Assembly: GCA_039029135.1 (NCBI GenBank)
Contig: JBCCGT010000011.1
Coordinates: forward strand, 62,001-126,000
DNA from: JALZVT01 sp039029135
Lineage (GTDB): Bacteria; Pseudomonadota; Gammaproteobacteria; Pseudomonadales; Azotimanducaceae
Direction of reading: 5' to 3'
Length of the DNA: 64,000 bases
Shown here: in pieces, positions 57,119 through 64,000 of the stretch
How the letters are laid out: every line of letters starts with the position of its first letter
How positions within the stretch are numbered: the stretch's first letter is position 1
Notes under the pieces: model-generated
Seen by the model: only the letters and a program-made list of their open reading frames with translations
Databases searched by the model: none
What the model was told of the DNA's origin: nothing
Made by a program: the position numbers and the translations under genes

Positions 57119-58189
57119 ATGTTGCCAATCGTCAAGCGCGCGCTGGTGCGGCTAAATCAACTGCATCGCACACCGCTTGCGCGGTTTGTTGCCGATCTGG
57201 GGCAGACCCAGCGCATCGGGTTGCTGGCGGTGCTGGTGTTGGCCTACTGGGCGGCGGGTTTCTGGCCCTATGACTTTCGGCTGCCGCTGCGCTGGCAACC
57301 TAACGACGCCGCCTGGTCTGCGGCAGGGGCGAGCCAGACGCGGTTGACGCTGTCGGGCCGCGGCATCGCTCGCATCACGCCGGAAGTCTCGACCGCCCAG
57401 CCGACCTCACTCGAGGTGCGCCTCACGCTCACGAGCGCGGGTCCAGACCAGAGCGGGCCAGCCCGCATCCTGACGTGGTCGCCGAATCCGTTCGAGCGCA
57501 ATCTCACCGTCGGCCAAGACGGCGCGGCCTTGGTGCTGCGGCTGCGCCGTGAAGGCGCGAATGCGAACGGCATGCCGGAGATTCGCGTACCGCGGGTGTT
57601 TACCGGAGCGCAGCGCGAGCTTGAGATCAGCGCGAGCGGTGGTCGGGTTCGCATCGTCGTCGACGGGCAGGTCGCGCACGACTCGGCTGCGATTCTGAAT
57701 GGCTGGGACACCGCGTTTCCGATCAGTCTCGGCAACGAGCCCGGTGGCAACCGGCCCTGGCGCGGTTCGCTCGCCGACGCGGCGCTGCGCATCGATGGTC
57801 GCGTGGTCTTCGACTTTGCGGCAGCGCGTGAGCGCGTGCATCTGCCGGCGGGTATCTGGCGCCAGACGCGTCGTCTGCAGCGCTGGTACCGTTTCGCGTT
57901 GCGGCCGTTTCAGCGCTGGCGCTGGCGCGATGTCGTCGTCAACACGCTGGGCTTCATGCCGTTCGGCGCGTTCGTCGCGCTCGCCTTTGCCCGGCGCTTC
58001 CGCTGTCGCACGCTGGCGCTGGCGGTCGCCAGTGCTGCGCTGCTGAGCTTCAGCATCGAGTTTTCCCAGCTCGGCTTTCGTGGGCGTTTCCCGTCGGGTA
58101 CCGACTTTGTGATGAACTGCTTCGGGGCTCTCCTGGGTGGCGCGCTGACCGTCGCCGGGGTCGCTGCACGACGCGCCGAGCGCGGGTAG
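57119..58189 (+). CDS. VanZ-like membrane protein with an inserted LamG-like domain
   Basis: A 356-residue protein. A first helix (RIGLLAVLVLAYWAAGFWPYDFRLPL) is followed by about 190 exported residues in beta strands (LEVRLTLTSAGPDQSGPARILTWSPNPFERNLTVGQDGAALVLRLRR, LEISASGGRVRIVVDGQV, WRGSLADAALRIDGRVVF), typical of a concanavalin A/LamG sandwich. The VanZ C-terminal part follows: VVNTLGFMPFGAFVAL, LLSFSIEFSQLGFRGRFPSGTDFVMNCFGALLGG. VanZ is linked to teicoplanin resistance in Gram-positives; its role in Gram-negatives is unknown. A LamG insert suggests glycan binding in the periplasm. Confidence 0.8.
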   Translation: MLPIVKRALVRLNQLHRTPLARFVADLGQTQRIGLLAVLVLAYWAAGFWPYDFRLPLRWQPNDAAWSAAGASQTRLTLSGRGIARITPEVSTAQPTSLEVRLTLTSAGPDQSGPARILTWSPNPFERNLTVGQDGAALVLRLRREGANANGMPEIRVPRVFTGAQRELEISASGGRVRIVVDGQVAHDSAAILNGWDTAFPISLGNEPGGNRPWRGSLADAALRIDGRVVFDFAAARERVHLPAGIWRQTRRLQRWYRFALRPFQRWRWRDVVVNTLGFMPFGAFVALAFARRFRCRTLALAVASAALLSFSIEFSQLGFRGRFPSGTDFVMNCFGALLGGALTVAGVAARRAERG

Positions 58190-58271
58190 CGAGCACGCTC
58201 GGCGGCGCGGCTTGCGGCTGAACGGCGAGCCATGGACACTGATCCCATCGACACTGAGGCACTCGACGACC

Positions 58272-60401
58272 ATGACCGAAGCCAGTCAGCCCGTCCCCGA
58301 TCAGGCGGCGCTATCTCGTCTCACCCGCACGCGCCGATCCGGGCGGTTGGCCCATCTGCCCCTATGGCAGGGCATCGAGGCGGCGGACGTGGAGTCCGGC
58401 ACCCTCGCGCTGCTCGCCGACTGCGAGACGCGGTTCAGGGCGCTCGAGGAGGATCATGAGCCCACCTGGAGTGGCCTGATGGATCCGCTGGAGTGGATCG
58501 AACAGGATCTTGGCGCGGTGCTGGGGCCGGTTGGCCATCTGCTGAGCGTGAAGTACTCAGACGCGCTGCAGGGCGCCTACGATGCCGTGCGGCCGGCCGT
58601 CATCGCCCTGTCGAACGCCATGTCCCAGAGCACGGCGGTTTACGCCGGTCTGAAGGCCCTGCGCGATTCCGCCGAAGGCCGCTCGCTCGACACCACCCGG
58701 GCCCGCATTCTGAGCGAGTCCCTGCGCGGCATGGAACGCGCCGGTGTGCACCTCACGGGCGCCGCCCGCGATCGCCATCAGGCGATCAACGAGGAGCTGG
58801 CGCAGCTCAGCAACGATTTTCAGACCAACCTGGTGAAAGAGGAGGGCACGTCCAACCTCGCGGTCACCGATGCCGCCGAGCTAGCTGGGCTACCGGAGGC
58901 CGTCGTCCAGCAGGCTCGGCAGAAGACCGAGGCGGCGGGCGCCGATGCGCAGGCGTGGCACTTCGTCGTCAACGGGCCGAACTACATGGCCGTTATTCAG
59001 CACGGTCAGCATCGCGGACTGCGCGAACGCTTCTATCGCGCCTTTCGCTCGCGCGGGACATCCGCCGAGTTCGACAACCGCGAGATCCTGCAGAACATCC
59101 TGCGGCTGCGGCAGGAGAAGGCGCAGCTCGTCGGCTTCGATCACTATGCGGCGCTGAGCATCGACAGCAAGATGGCCGAATCGACGGACGCGGTCTGGGC
59201 GCTGCTGGGCGAGCTCGAGCAGGCGGCCCGGCCGGCCGCGGAGCGTGAGTACGCGGAGCTGCGCGCGTTCATGACAGCGAACGGCGCGGAGGGTGCCGAT
59301 GCGCCCGAACCCTGGGACGTCGGCTTCTGGGCGGAGCGGCTGCAGGAAGATCGCTACGCCTATGACGCGGAAGCGTTGCGCGAGTACTTTCAGCTGCCGC
59401 GCGTGCTCGACGGACTGTTCGAGTTGGTGCAGACGCTGTACGGCGTAGAGATTACGGAGACCGCCGACGCCGAGCTGCCGCGCTGGGATGACGACGTGCA
59501 GTTCTTCGAAGTTCGCCAAGCGGGCAAGGTGATCGCGGGTTTTTACGTCGATCCCTATGCGCGACCCGGCGAGAAGCGCGGCGGCGCGTGGATGAACACC
59601 GTGGTGGATCGCGCGCGCACGCTCGCTATGGATGGCGAATCGGCGTCGCTGCCGGTGGCGCTGTTCGTCATGAACGCACGGCCGCCAGCAGACGGCCGGC
59701 CGGGGCTCATGTCGCTGGACGAGGTGCGCACGCTGTTCCATGAATTCGGGCACGCCACCCAGCACATGTTCACCGAGATCGACGAGGGCGGCGCCTCGGG
59801 CATGAGCCTGGTCGAATGGGACTCGGTAGAACTCGCGAGTCAGTTCAACGAATTCTGGATGGAGCACCCGCCGTTTCTGGCGCGCATGACCGCCCACGTC
59901 GACACGGGCGAGACGTTAGCGGCCGACATCATCGACCGCATTCAGGCGAGCAAGAATTTCATGATCGGCAACGGCACCCTGCGCCAGCTGCAGTTCGCGA
60001 AAACCGACATGGCGCTGCACGAGCGCTTTGGCATCGACGATTCGGTCGACTCGCCGTTCGCGCTCGAAAGCGAAATCGCGGCGGCGACGGTCGTCACGCC
60101 GATGCTGACTGGGGAAAGCCAGCTGCCCGCGTTCGGGCACTTGTTCGCCGGCGGCTATGCCGCCGGCTACTACTCGTATAAGTGGGCGGAGGTGCTCGCG
60201 GCCGATGCGTTTGCCGCGTTCCGCGAGGTCGGCCTGGACAATACCGACGCCGTGCGCGAGGTGGCGCACCGGTTCAAGGCGACCGTTCTGGCCCTGGGCG
60301 GCAGCCAGCCCGCGGCCGAGATCTACCGCGCTTTTCGTGGCCGCGACGCGACGCCCCAGGCGCTGCTAGCCGATCAGGGATTGATCGAATCGGCTGCCTA
60401 G
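58272..60401 (+). CDS. prlC: Oligopeptidase A (M3 metallopeptidase)
   Basis: A 709-residue cytoplasmic zinc oligopeptidase of the thimet family, close to E. coli OpdA in length. The zinc motif is HEFGH starting at His490 (LFHEFGHATQHMF), with the second Glu in SLVEWDSVELASQFNEFWM. KNFMIGNGTLRQLQFAKTDMALHERFG and FGHLFAGGYAAGYYSYKWAEVLAADAFAAF are canonical C-terminal motifs. It degrades signal-peptide fragments and free peptides. ATG 58272 gives the family N terminus; the frame is open a little upstream. Confidence 0.96.
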   Translation: MTEASQPVPDQAALSRLTRTRRSGRLAHLPLWQGIEAADVESGTLALLADCETRFRALEEDHEPTWSGLMDPLEWIEQDLGAVLGPVGHLLSVKYSDALQGAYDAVRPAVIALSNAMSQSTAVYAGLKALRDSAEGRSLDTTRARILSESLRGMERAGVHLTGAARDRHQAINEELAQLSNDFQTNLVKEEGTSNLAVTDAAELAGLPEAVVQQARQKTEAAGADAQAWHFVVNGPNYMAVIQHGQHRGLRERFYRAFRSRGTSAEFDNREILQNILRLRQEKAQLVGFDHYAALSIDSKMAESTDAVWALLGELEQAARPAAEREYAELRAFMTANGAEGADAPEPWDVGFWAERLQEDRYAYDAEALREYFQLPRVLDGLFELVQTLYGVEITETADAELPRWDDDVQFFEVRQAGKVIAGFYVDPYARPGEKRGGAWMNTVVDRARTLAMDGESASLPVALFVMNARPPADGRPGLMSLDEVRTLFHEFGHATQHMFTEIDEGGASGMSLVEWDSVELASQFNEFWMEHPPFLARMTAHVDTGETLAADIIDRIQASKNFMIGNGTLRQLQFAKTDMALHERFGIDDSVDSPFALESEIAAATVVTPMLTGESQLPAFGHLFAGGYAAGYYSYKWAEVLAADAFAAFREVGLDNTDAVREVAHRFKATVLALGGSQPAAEIYRAFRGRDATPQALLADQGLIESAA

Positions 60402-60466
60402 TCGGGTTGGTGAGTAGCCGGGTTGGCTGAGCGGCGGCGACCGCATTCGCGTCCGCAGGATCGGGC

Positions 60467-61960
60467 CTATTCGCTTTTGGCGTTGGTTTGATCGCGCACG
60501 AAGAACAAGAGCACCGAACCCAGAACCATCAGCAGGGTGAGTGAAGCGAATCCCGCGCGCTGACTGTTGAACGCGTCGGTAAAACTGCCGACCATCAGCG
60601 GTGCCAGAAAGGCGGTCACGGTACCCGACAGGGCGTAGAGCCCGAAGAACTGCGTGATCTTATCCGGTGGCGCGAGCTTGGCCATTAGCGTTCTGGATGC
60701 GGATAGTCCGGTAACAAAGAACAGCGCGAAACACTGGTTCGTACACAGGTAGACAAGTTCCGGCAGCGTCTGGAAGTAGGGGGCGGACCACACGGCGTTG
60801 TCCGCCTCGACCGAGTAGAAAAAGCCGATGCTGTCCGGCTGTATTGACACGAGCGCGACCAGCAGCAGCGCGCTCATGGCGATGGCGATCTGCAGCGCAC
60901 GCTTGGAGCCGATGGCGTCGTCGACGAGTCCACCGAGCCAGGCCCCGATCATCGCGGTGAAGCTGGTCGTCAGGCCGAAGATCAGTAGTTCGATGCTGCC
61001 CCAGTCGAAGGTGCCCGAGGCGTAGACGCCGCCGAAAGTCATGACGCCGACCATGCCGTCAAAGAAAAGCATGCGGGCCAACAAATACAAGACCACGTTG
61101 CCGTACGCGCGCACCTCGCGCAGCGTGTCGCGTAGCTCGCCCAGGCCCGAACGCAGAGTGGCCGCGAAACGCTGCCCGCCGCGAGCCTGAGCGCCGTCGG
61201 GTGTGAACAGCAGCAGCGGCAGCGTGAACACCAGCATCCATGCCGCCGCCATCGGGCCGACGATGCGATCCGGTTCGTGCGTCGCCTGATCGATACCAAA
61301 CAGCGGCTGCGTGGGTATGAATGACCAGTCGACGCTGCCGGGCAGCGAGAAGGCGTAGAGCGCGAACAGCATCAGCGACAGCCCGCCGACGTTGCCGAAC
61401 GAAAACGCGAGCCCCGAGATCAGACCGACCTTATTCGCGGGCGCGGTGCTCGCGAGCATGGCGTTGTGAAAAATCTCCGAGATCGCGAACGCGATGCTGA
61501 TGGCGATTAGCAGCCCAAGCGTTGGGTACACGCCGAGTCCGGCGCCCGCAGGCAGGGTCAGCCACAGCGCGCTGGCGCCCGCGACCATGAACACCGTCGA
61601 CCACCCGATCCATGGTTTGCGACGACCGCTCTTATCGGCGACGGCGCCGAGTATCGGCGCGAGTAGTGCCAGCGCGAAGCCGGCGATCGAGTTGGTGTAG
61701 CCCAGCAGCGCCTGGCCGCGAACCGGGTCGGCCACGACGACGTTCGAGAAGTAGGGATAGAAGATGTAGATGACGACCAGGATGTAGTAGGGATCCCGCG
61801 CGCCCTGGCATGCCGCCCAACTGAGATAGCCGCGCGGCCCCGTCGCCGGGTTGCCCGCCAGCGTGAGTGCGGGCGCGACGCTACCTGAAGTTGCCTCACT
61901 CAATGGTTTGGTCGATCCGTCGCCAGGCCGGGCGCCGTCCGCTGTGCTGCGCGCGCACAA
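60467..61960 (-). CDS. MFS transporter, UMF1 (Atg22-like) family
   Basis: A 497-residue polytopic protein with about 12 membrane segments. The UMF1 signature near the N terminus is SWAACQGARDPYYILVVIYIFYPYFSNVV, followed by LAPILGAVADKSGRRKPW, the MFS loop 2-3 motif. Later: LARMLFFDGMVGVMTFGGVYASG and GLSASRTLMAKLAPPDKITQFFGLYALSG. UMF1 proteins resemble the yeast vacuolar amino-acid exporter Atg22; bacterial substrates are unknown. The start is uncertain: TTG 61960 or TTG 61903. It lies 27 bases after the formaldehyde dehydrogenase gene on the same strand. Confidence 0.88.
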   Translation of the reverse strand: MCARSTADGARPGDGSTKPLSEATSGSVAPALTLAGNPATGPRGYLSWAACQGARDPYYILVVIYIFYPYFSNVVVADPVRGQALLGYTNSIAGFALALLAPILGAVADKSGRRKPWIGWSTVFMVAGASALWLTLPAGAGLGVYPTLGLLIAISIAFAISEIFHNAMLASTAPANKVGLISGLAFSFGNVGGLSLMLFALYAFSLPGSVDWSFIPTQPLFGIDQATHEPDRIVGPMAAAWMLVFTLPLLLFTPDGAQARGGQRFAATLRSGLGELRDTLREVRAYGNVVLYLLARMLFFDGMVGVMTFGGVYASGTFDWGSIELLIFGLTTSFTAMIGAWLGGLVDDAIGSKRALQIAIAMSALLLVALVSIQPDSIGFFYSVEADNAVWSAPYFQTLPELVYLCTNQCFALFFVTGLSASRTLMAKLAPPDKITQFFGLYALSGTVTAFLAPLMVGSFTDAFNSQRAGFASLTLLMVLGSVLLFFVRDQTNAKSE

Positions 61961-61987
61961 GATCGGCGCGCGGTTGCGCTAGTCCGT

Positions 61988-63091
61988 TCAATAGACCACC
62001 ACGGAACGAATGCTCTCACCCGCGTGCATGAGGTCGAACGCGTTGTTGATGTCAGCGAGCGGCATGGTGTGCGTAATGAGGTCGTCGATGTTGATGCGAC
62101 CCTCCATGTACATGTCGACGATGCGTGGGACATCCGTGCGACCGCGAGCGCCGCCGAACGCGGTGCCCTTCCAGGTGCGGCCGGTGACGAGTTGGAACGG
62201 GCGCGTCGAAATCTCCTGACCCGCGCCGGCGACACCAATGATGCAGCTTTGGCCCCAACCTCGATGCGCAGACTCCAGGGCCTGGCGCATGGTGTCGACG
62301 CGCCCGATGCATTCGAACGTATAGTCGAGACCGCCGGTCAGTTCGACGATGTGACCGACCAGATCATCGTGTTCAGTCGGGTTGATGAAGTCCGTCATGC
62401 CAAACTGGCGCGCGAGTTCTGCCTTTGCCGGGTTCACATCGACGCCAATAATGCGCGAGGCGCCGACGAGCTTTGCACCCTGGATGACGTTCAGGCCGAT
62501 GCCGCCCAATCCCCACACGCCTACGGTCGCGCCGGACTCCACTTTCATCGTGAACGACACCGCGCCGATGCCGGTCGTCACGCCGCAGCCGATGTAGCAG
62601 ATTTTGTCGAAGGGAGCGTCTTTGCGAACCTTTGCGAGCGCAATCTCTGGCAGCACGGTGTAGTTGGAGAACGTGGAGCAGCCCATGTAGTGCAGGACTG
62701 GCTTGCCGTCCAAGGAAAAGCGGCTGGTACCGTCCGGCATCACGCCCTGGCCCTGGGTGCTGCGAATCGCGACGCAGAGATTGGTCTTTGGGTTCAGGCA
62801 GTACTCGCACTCCCGACACTCGGGCGTGTATAGCGGTATTACGTGATCCCCCGGCGCAACGCTGGTGACGCCTGGTCCCACCTCGACGACAACGCCAGCG
62901 CCCTCGTGACCCAGAACCGCCGGGAAGGCGCCTTCCGGGTCATCGCCGGAGAGCGTGAAGGCATCGGTATGACAGATGCCTGTGGCCTTGACCTCGATCA
63001 GCACTTCGCCGGCCTGCGGCCCCTCGAGGTCGAGTTCGACGATTTCGAGCGGCGCTCCGGCTTTGAATGCAACGGCGGCTGTGGTTTTCAT
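61988..63091 (-). CDS. frmA: S-(hydroxymethyl)glutathione dehydrogenase, class III alcohol dehydrogenase
   Basis: A 367-residue zinc enzyme oxidising the glutathione-formaldehyde adduct with NAD+. Catalytic zinc ligands: Cys and His in TGICHTDAFTLSG and GHEGAGVVVEVGPGV, with IGCGVTTGIGAV supplying the third. The structural zinc cysteines are CRECEYCLNPKTNLC. NAD motif: GVWGLGGIGLNVIQGAKL. The ATG at 63091 has GGGGAGC 5 bases upstream. It is in the same orientation as the MFS gene. The esterase partner frmB is not adjacent. Formaldehyde detoxification is the likely role. Confidence 0.97.
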   Translation of the reverse strand: MKTTAAVAFKAGAPLEIVELDLEGPQAGEVLIEVKATGICHTDAFTLSGDDPEGAFPAVLGHEGAGVVVEVGPGVTSVAPGDHVIPLYTPECRECEYCLNPKTNLCVAIRSTQGQGVMPDGTSRFSLDGKPVLHYMGCSTFSNYTVLPEIALAKVRKDAPFDKICYIGCGVTTGIGAVSFTMKVESGATVGVWGLGGIGLNVIQGAKLVGASRIIGVDVNPAKAELARQFGMTDFINPTEHDDLVGHIVELTGGLDYTFECIGRVDTMRQALESAHRGWGQSCIIGVAGAGQEISTRPFQLVTGRTWKGTAFGGARGRTDVPRIVDMYMEGRINIDDLITHTMPLADINNAFDLMHAGESIRSVVVY

Positions 63092-63305
63092 CAGGCGCTC
63101 CCCACGCTGGTTTACATCACACAGGCGACTAGAGTATCTGTGTGGCCTGAGCGCGCCAAGGCTTGCCGGTTCGCGGCCTGGGACGCTGGTGGGTGCGAGC
63201 GAGTCGGCGCCAACGCGCGGGTGCGAACGAAACGGCGCCGCTCGGGTCACAGAATTGAAGGACACGACCCGGGTGACGGTCGCGCCCTGCGTCGAGGAGC
63301 AACCG

Positions 63306-64000
63306 ATGGCGGACACCTCTACATTGCTATGGTCGGGCGCAGCCGGGGCCCTCGCGGCGGGTGTCGTGAGCGTTGCGCTGAACGGCTCGCTGCCGGTGAG
63401 TCCGCCGCCCCAGACCGATACGCAAACCGTCGAGCTGTTAGCCAGGCTCGATGCACAGGATGCGCGCCTTGCGGCGCTAAGCGATCAACTGGTCGAACTG
63501 CGTGCCGCGGACGCGAGCGACGAGGCGGAGTTTTTTGTCGCGGACGAATCGCCGTCCGGCGAAACCGCCGCGGACGAGACTGCTAACGTCGCCGCAACCC
63601 AGCCTGCCGAGTCGCGACGCCGCGGTGATTCGCCGCCGACCGTGCCGGAGCTGGTGGCAGCGGGTTTTGCGCCCGATCGCGCCGAGGCAATGCTGAGCCG
63701 GCTCGACGAACTCGCGCTCGAGCGGCTGCGACTGCAGCACGCCGCGAACGTCACCGAAGACAGTGCAGAGCGGCGACGCCTGCGCAACGAACGCGCGCAG
63801 CTCGGCCGCGAGACCACGGTGATCCGCGAGGAGTTCGGTGATGCGGACTACGATCGATTTTTGTACGCGAGCGGGAAGTCGAATCGCGTCAAGGTGCGCA
63901 ACGTGCTGCGCGGCTCGGCGGCCGCCGGGGTCGACATGCAGGCCGGTGACCTGCTGGTCTCGCTGGACGGCGAGCGCTTGTTTGGGATTCGGGATTTGAT
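63306..64000 (+). CDS. Membrane-anchored PDZ-domain protein, N-terminal part (cut by window edge)
   Basis: At least 231 codons, running off the right edge. GAGGAG lies 6 bases before ATG 63306. One N-terminal hydrophobic segment (LLWSGAAGALAAGVVSVAL) suggests an inner-membrane anchor. Then comes a coiled region (ELLARLDAQDARLAALSDQLVELRA), a low-complexity acidic linker, a helical segment (VPELVAAGFAPDRAEAMLSRLDELALERLRLQH), and near the edge a PDZ-like fold (KVRNVLRGSAAAGVDMQAGDLLVSLDGERLFGI). The layout is like that of GspC-type secretion proteins or PDZ-bearing protease regulators. Which cannot be told without the missing C terminus. Confidence 0.75.
   Translation, partial: MADTSTLLWSGAAGALAAGVVSVALNGSLPVSPPPQTDTQTVELLARLDAQDARLAALSDQLVELRAADASDEAEFFVADESPSGETAADETANVAATQPAESRRRGDSPPTVPELVAAGFAPDRAEAMLSRLDELALERLRLQHAANVTEDSAERRRLRNERAQLGRETTVIREEFGDADYDRFLYASGKSNRVKVRNVLRGSAAAGVDMQAGDLLVSLDGERLFGIRDL

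Noticed and set aside
62024..62833. 269-residue plus-strand open frame opposite frmA
   Set aside because: Antisense shadow of a certain formaldehyde dehydrogenase gene.

Overview
The window is a high-GC, densely packed chromosomal segment of a gammaproteobacterium. The left 30 kb keeps a gene neighbourhood that I recall from Pseudomonas: slt, universal stress protein, a small membrane protein, topA, convergent lexA, then a thioinosine phosphorylase, csiV, mfd, a long-form GAPDH and nqrABCDEF. Tandem CTGT-N8-ACAG LexA boxes and a complete Na+-translocating NADH:quinone reductase fit this. The genus is not recognisable. The mix of Na+-NQR, luciferase-like and Baeyer-Villiger flavoenzymes, CoA transferase and ecdysteroid-kinase-like protein suggests an uncultured marine or soil lineage rather than a pseudomonad. 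That placement is inference.

Layout. 0-5.3 kb: cell wall, stress, topoisomerase I and the SOS repressor. 5.7-9.7 kb: an envelope gene pair (LolA-like protein and an outer-membrane barrel), then purine salvage. 9.7-14.5 kb: csiV and mfd on the minus strand. 14.9-19.6 kb: a three-gene operon for a 2-oxoacid:acceptor oxidoreductase (gamma-alpha fusion plus beta) with a GltD-like iron-sulfur flavoprotein. 19.7-20.6 kb: a REP-associated tyrosine transposase (RAYT). 21.4-29.6 kb: GAPDH and Na+-NQR. 29.6-38.3 kb: small enzymes and poorly known proteins (GFA, enoyl-CoA hydratase, Nudix, DUF503, DUF3080, DUF815, CoA transferase). One tRNA-Glu lies at 38.5 kb. 38.6-47.3 kb: flavin-dependent oxidoreductases, a phosphotransferase and a large secreted beta-helix protein. 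47.5-54.5 kb: a secretion-oriented block of subtilase, repeat protein and lipoprotein esterase. 54.6-64 kb: LarC, a Tat-exported aldo/keto reductase, VanZ-like protein, oligopeptidase A, MFS transporter, glutathione-dependent formaldehyde dehydrogenase and a partial PDZ protein.

The most unusual signal is a dispersed short DNA word, core GGACACAC (fuller form GGGGACACACGA), with about 30 copies on both strands between 5.3 and 38.3 kb and none that I found from 38.3 to 64 kb. It forms arrays between genes (upstream of lexA, around the RAYT, upstream of nqrA). It also occurs inside coding sequences, where it is read in several different frames as RVSP, GHT, GTH, DTR or SCV in low-complexity stretches. 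The conservation is therefore at DNA level. Two unrelated genes share a 16-nt extended version in opposite orientations. With a RAYT in the middle, the best guess is a REP-like element family that tolerates landing in genes. A DNA-uptake or protein-binding word is the alternative. A second notable point is that the adjacent subtilase and repeat protein (47.5-52.8 kb) end in the same roughly 240-residue C-terminal module.
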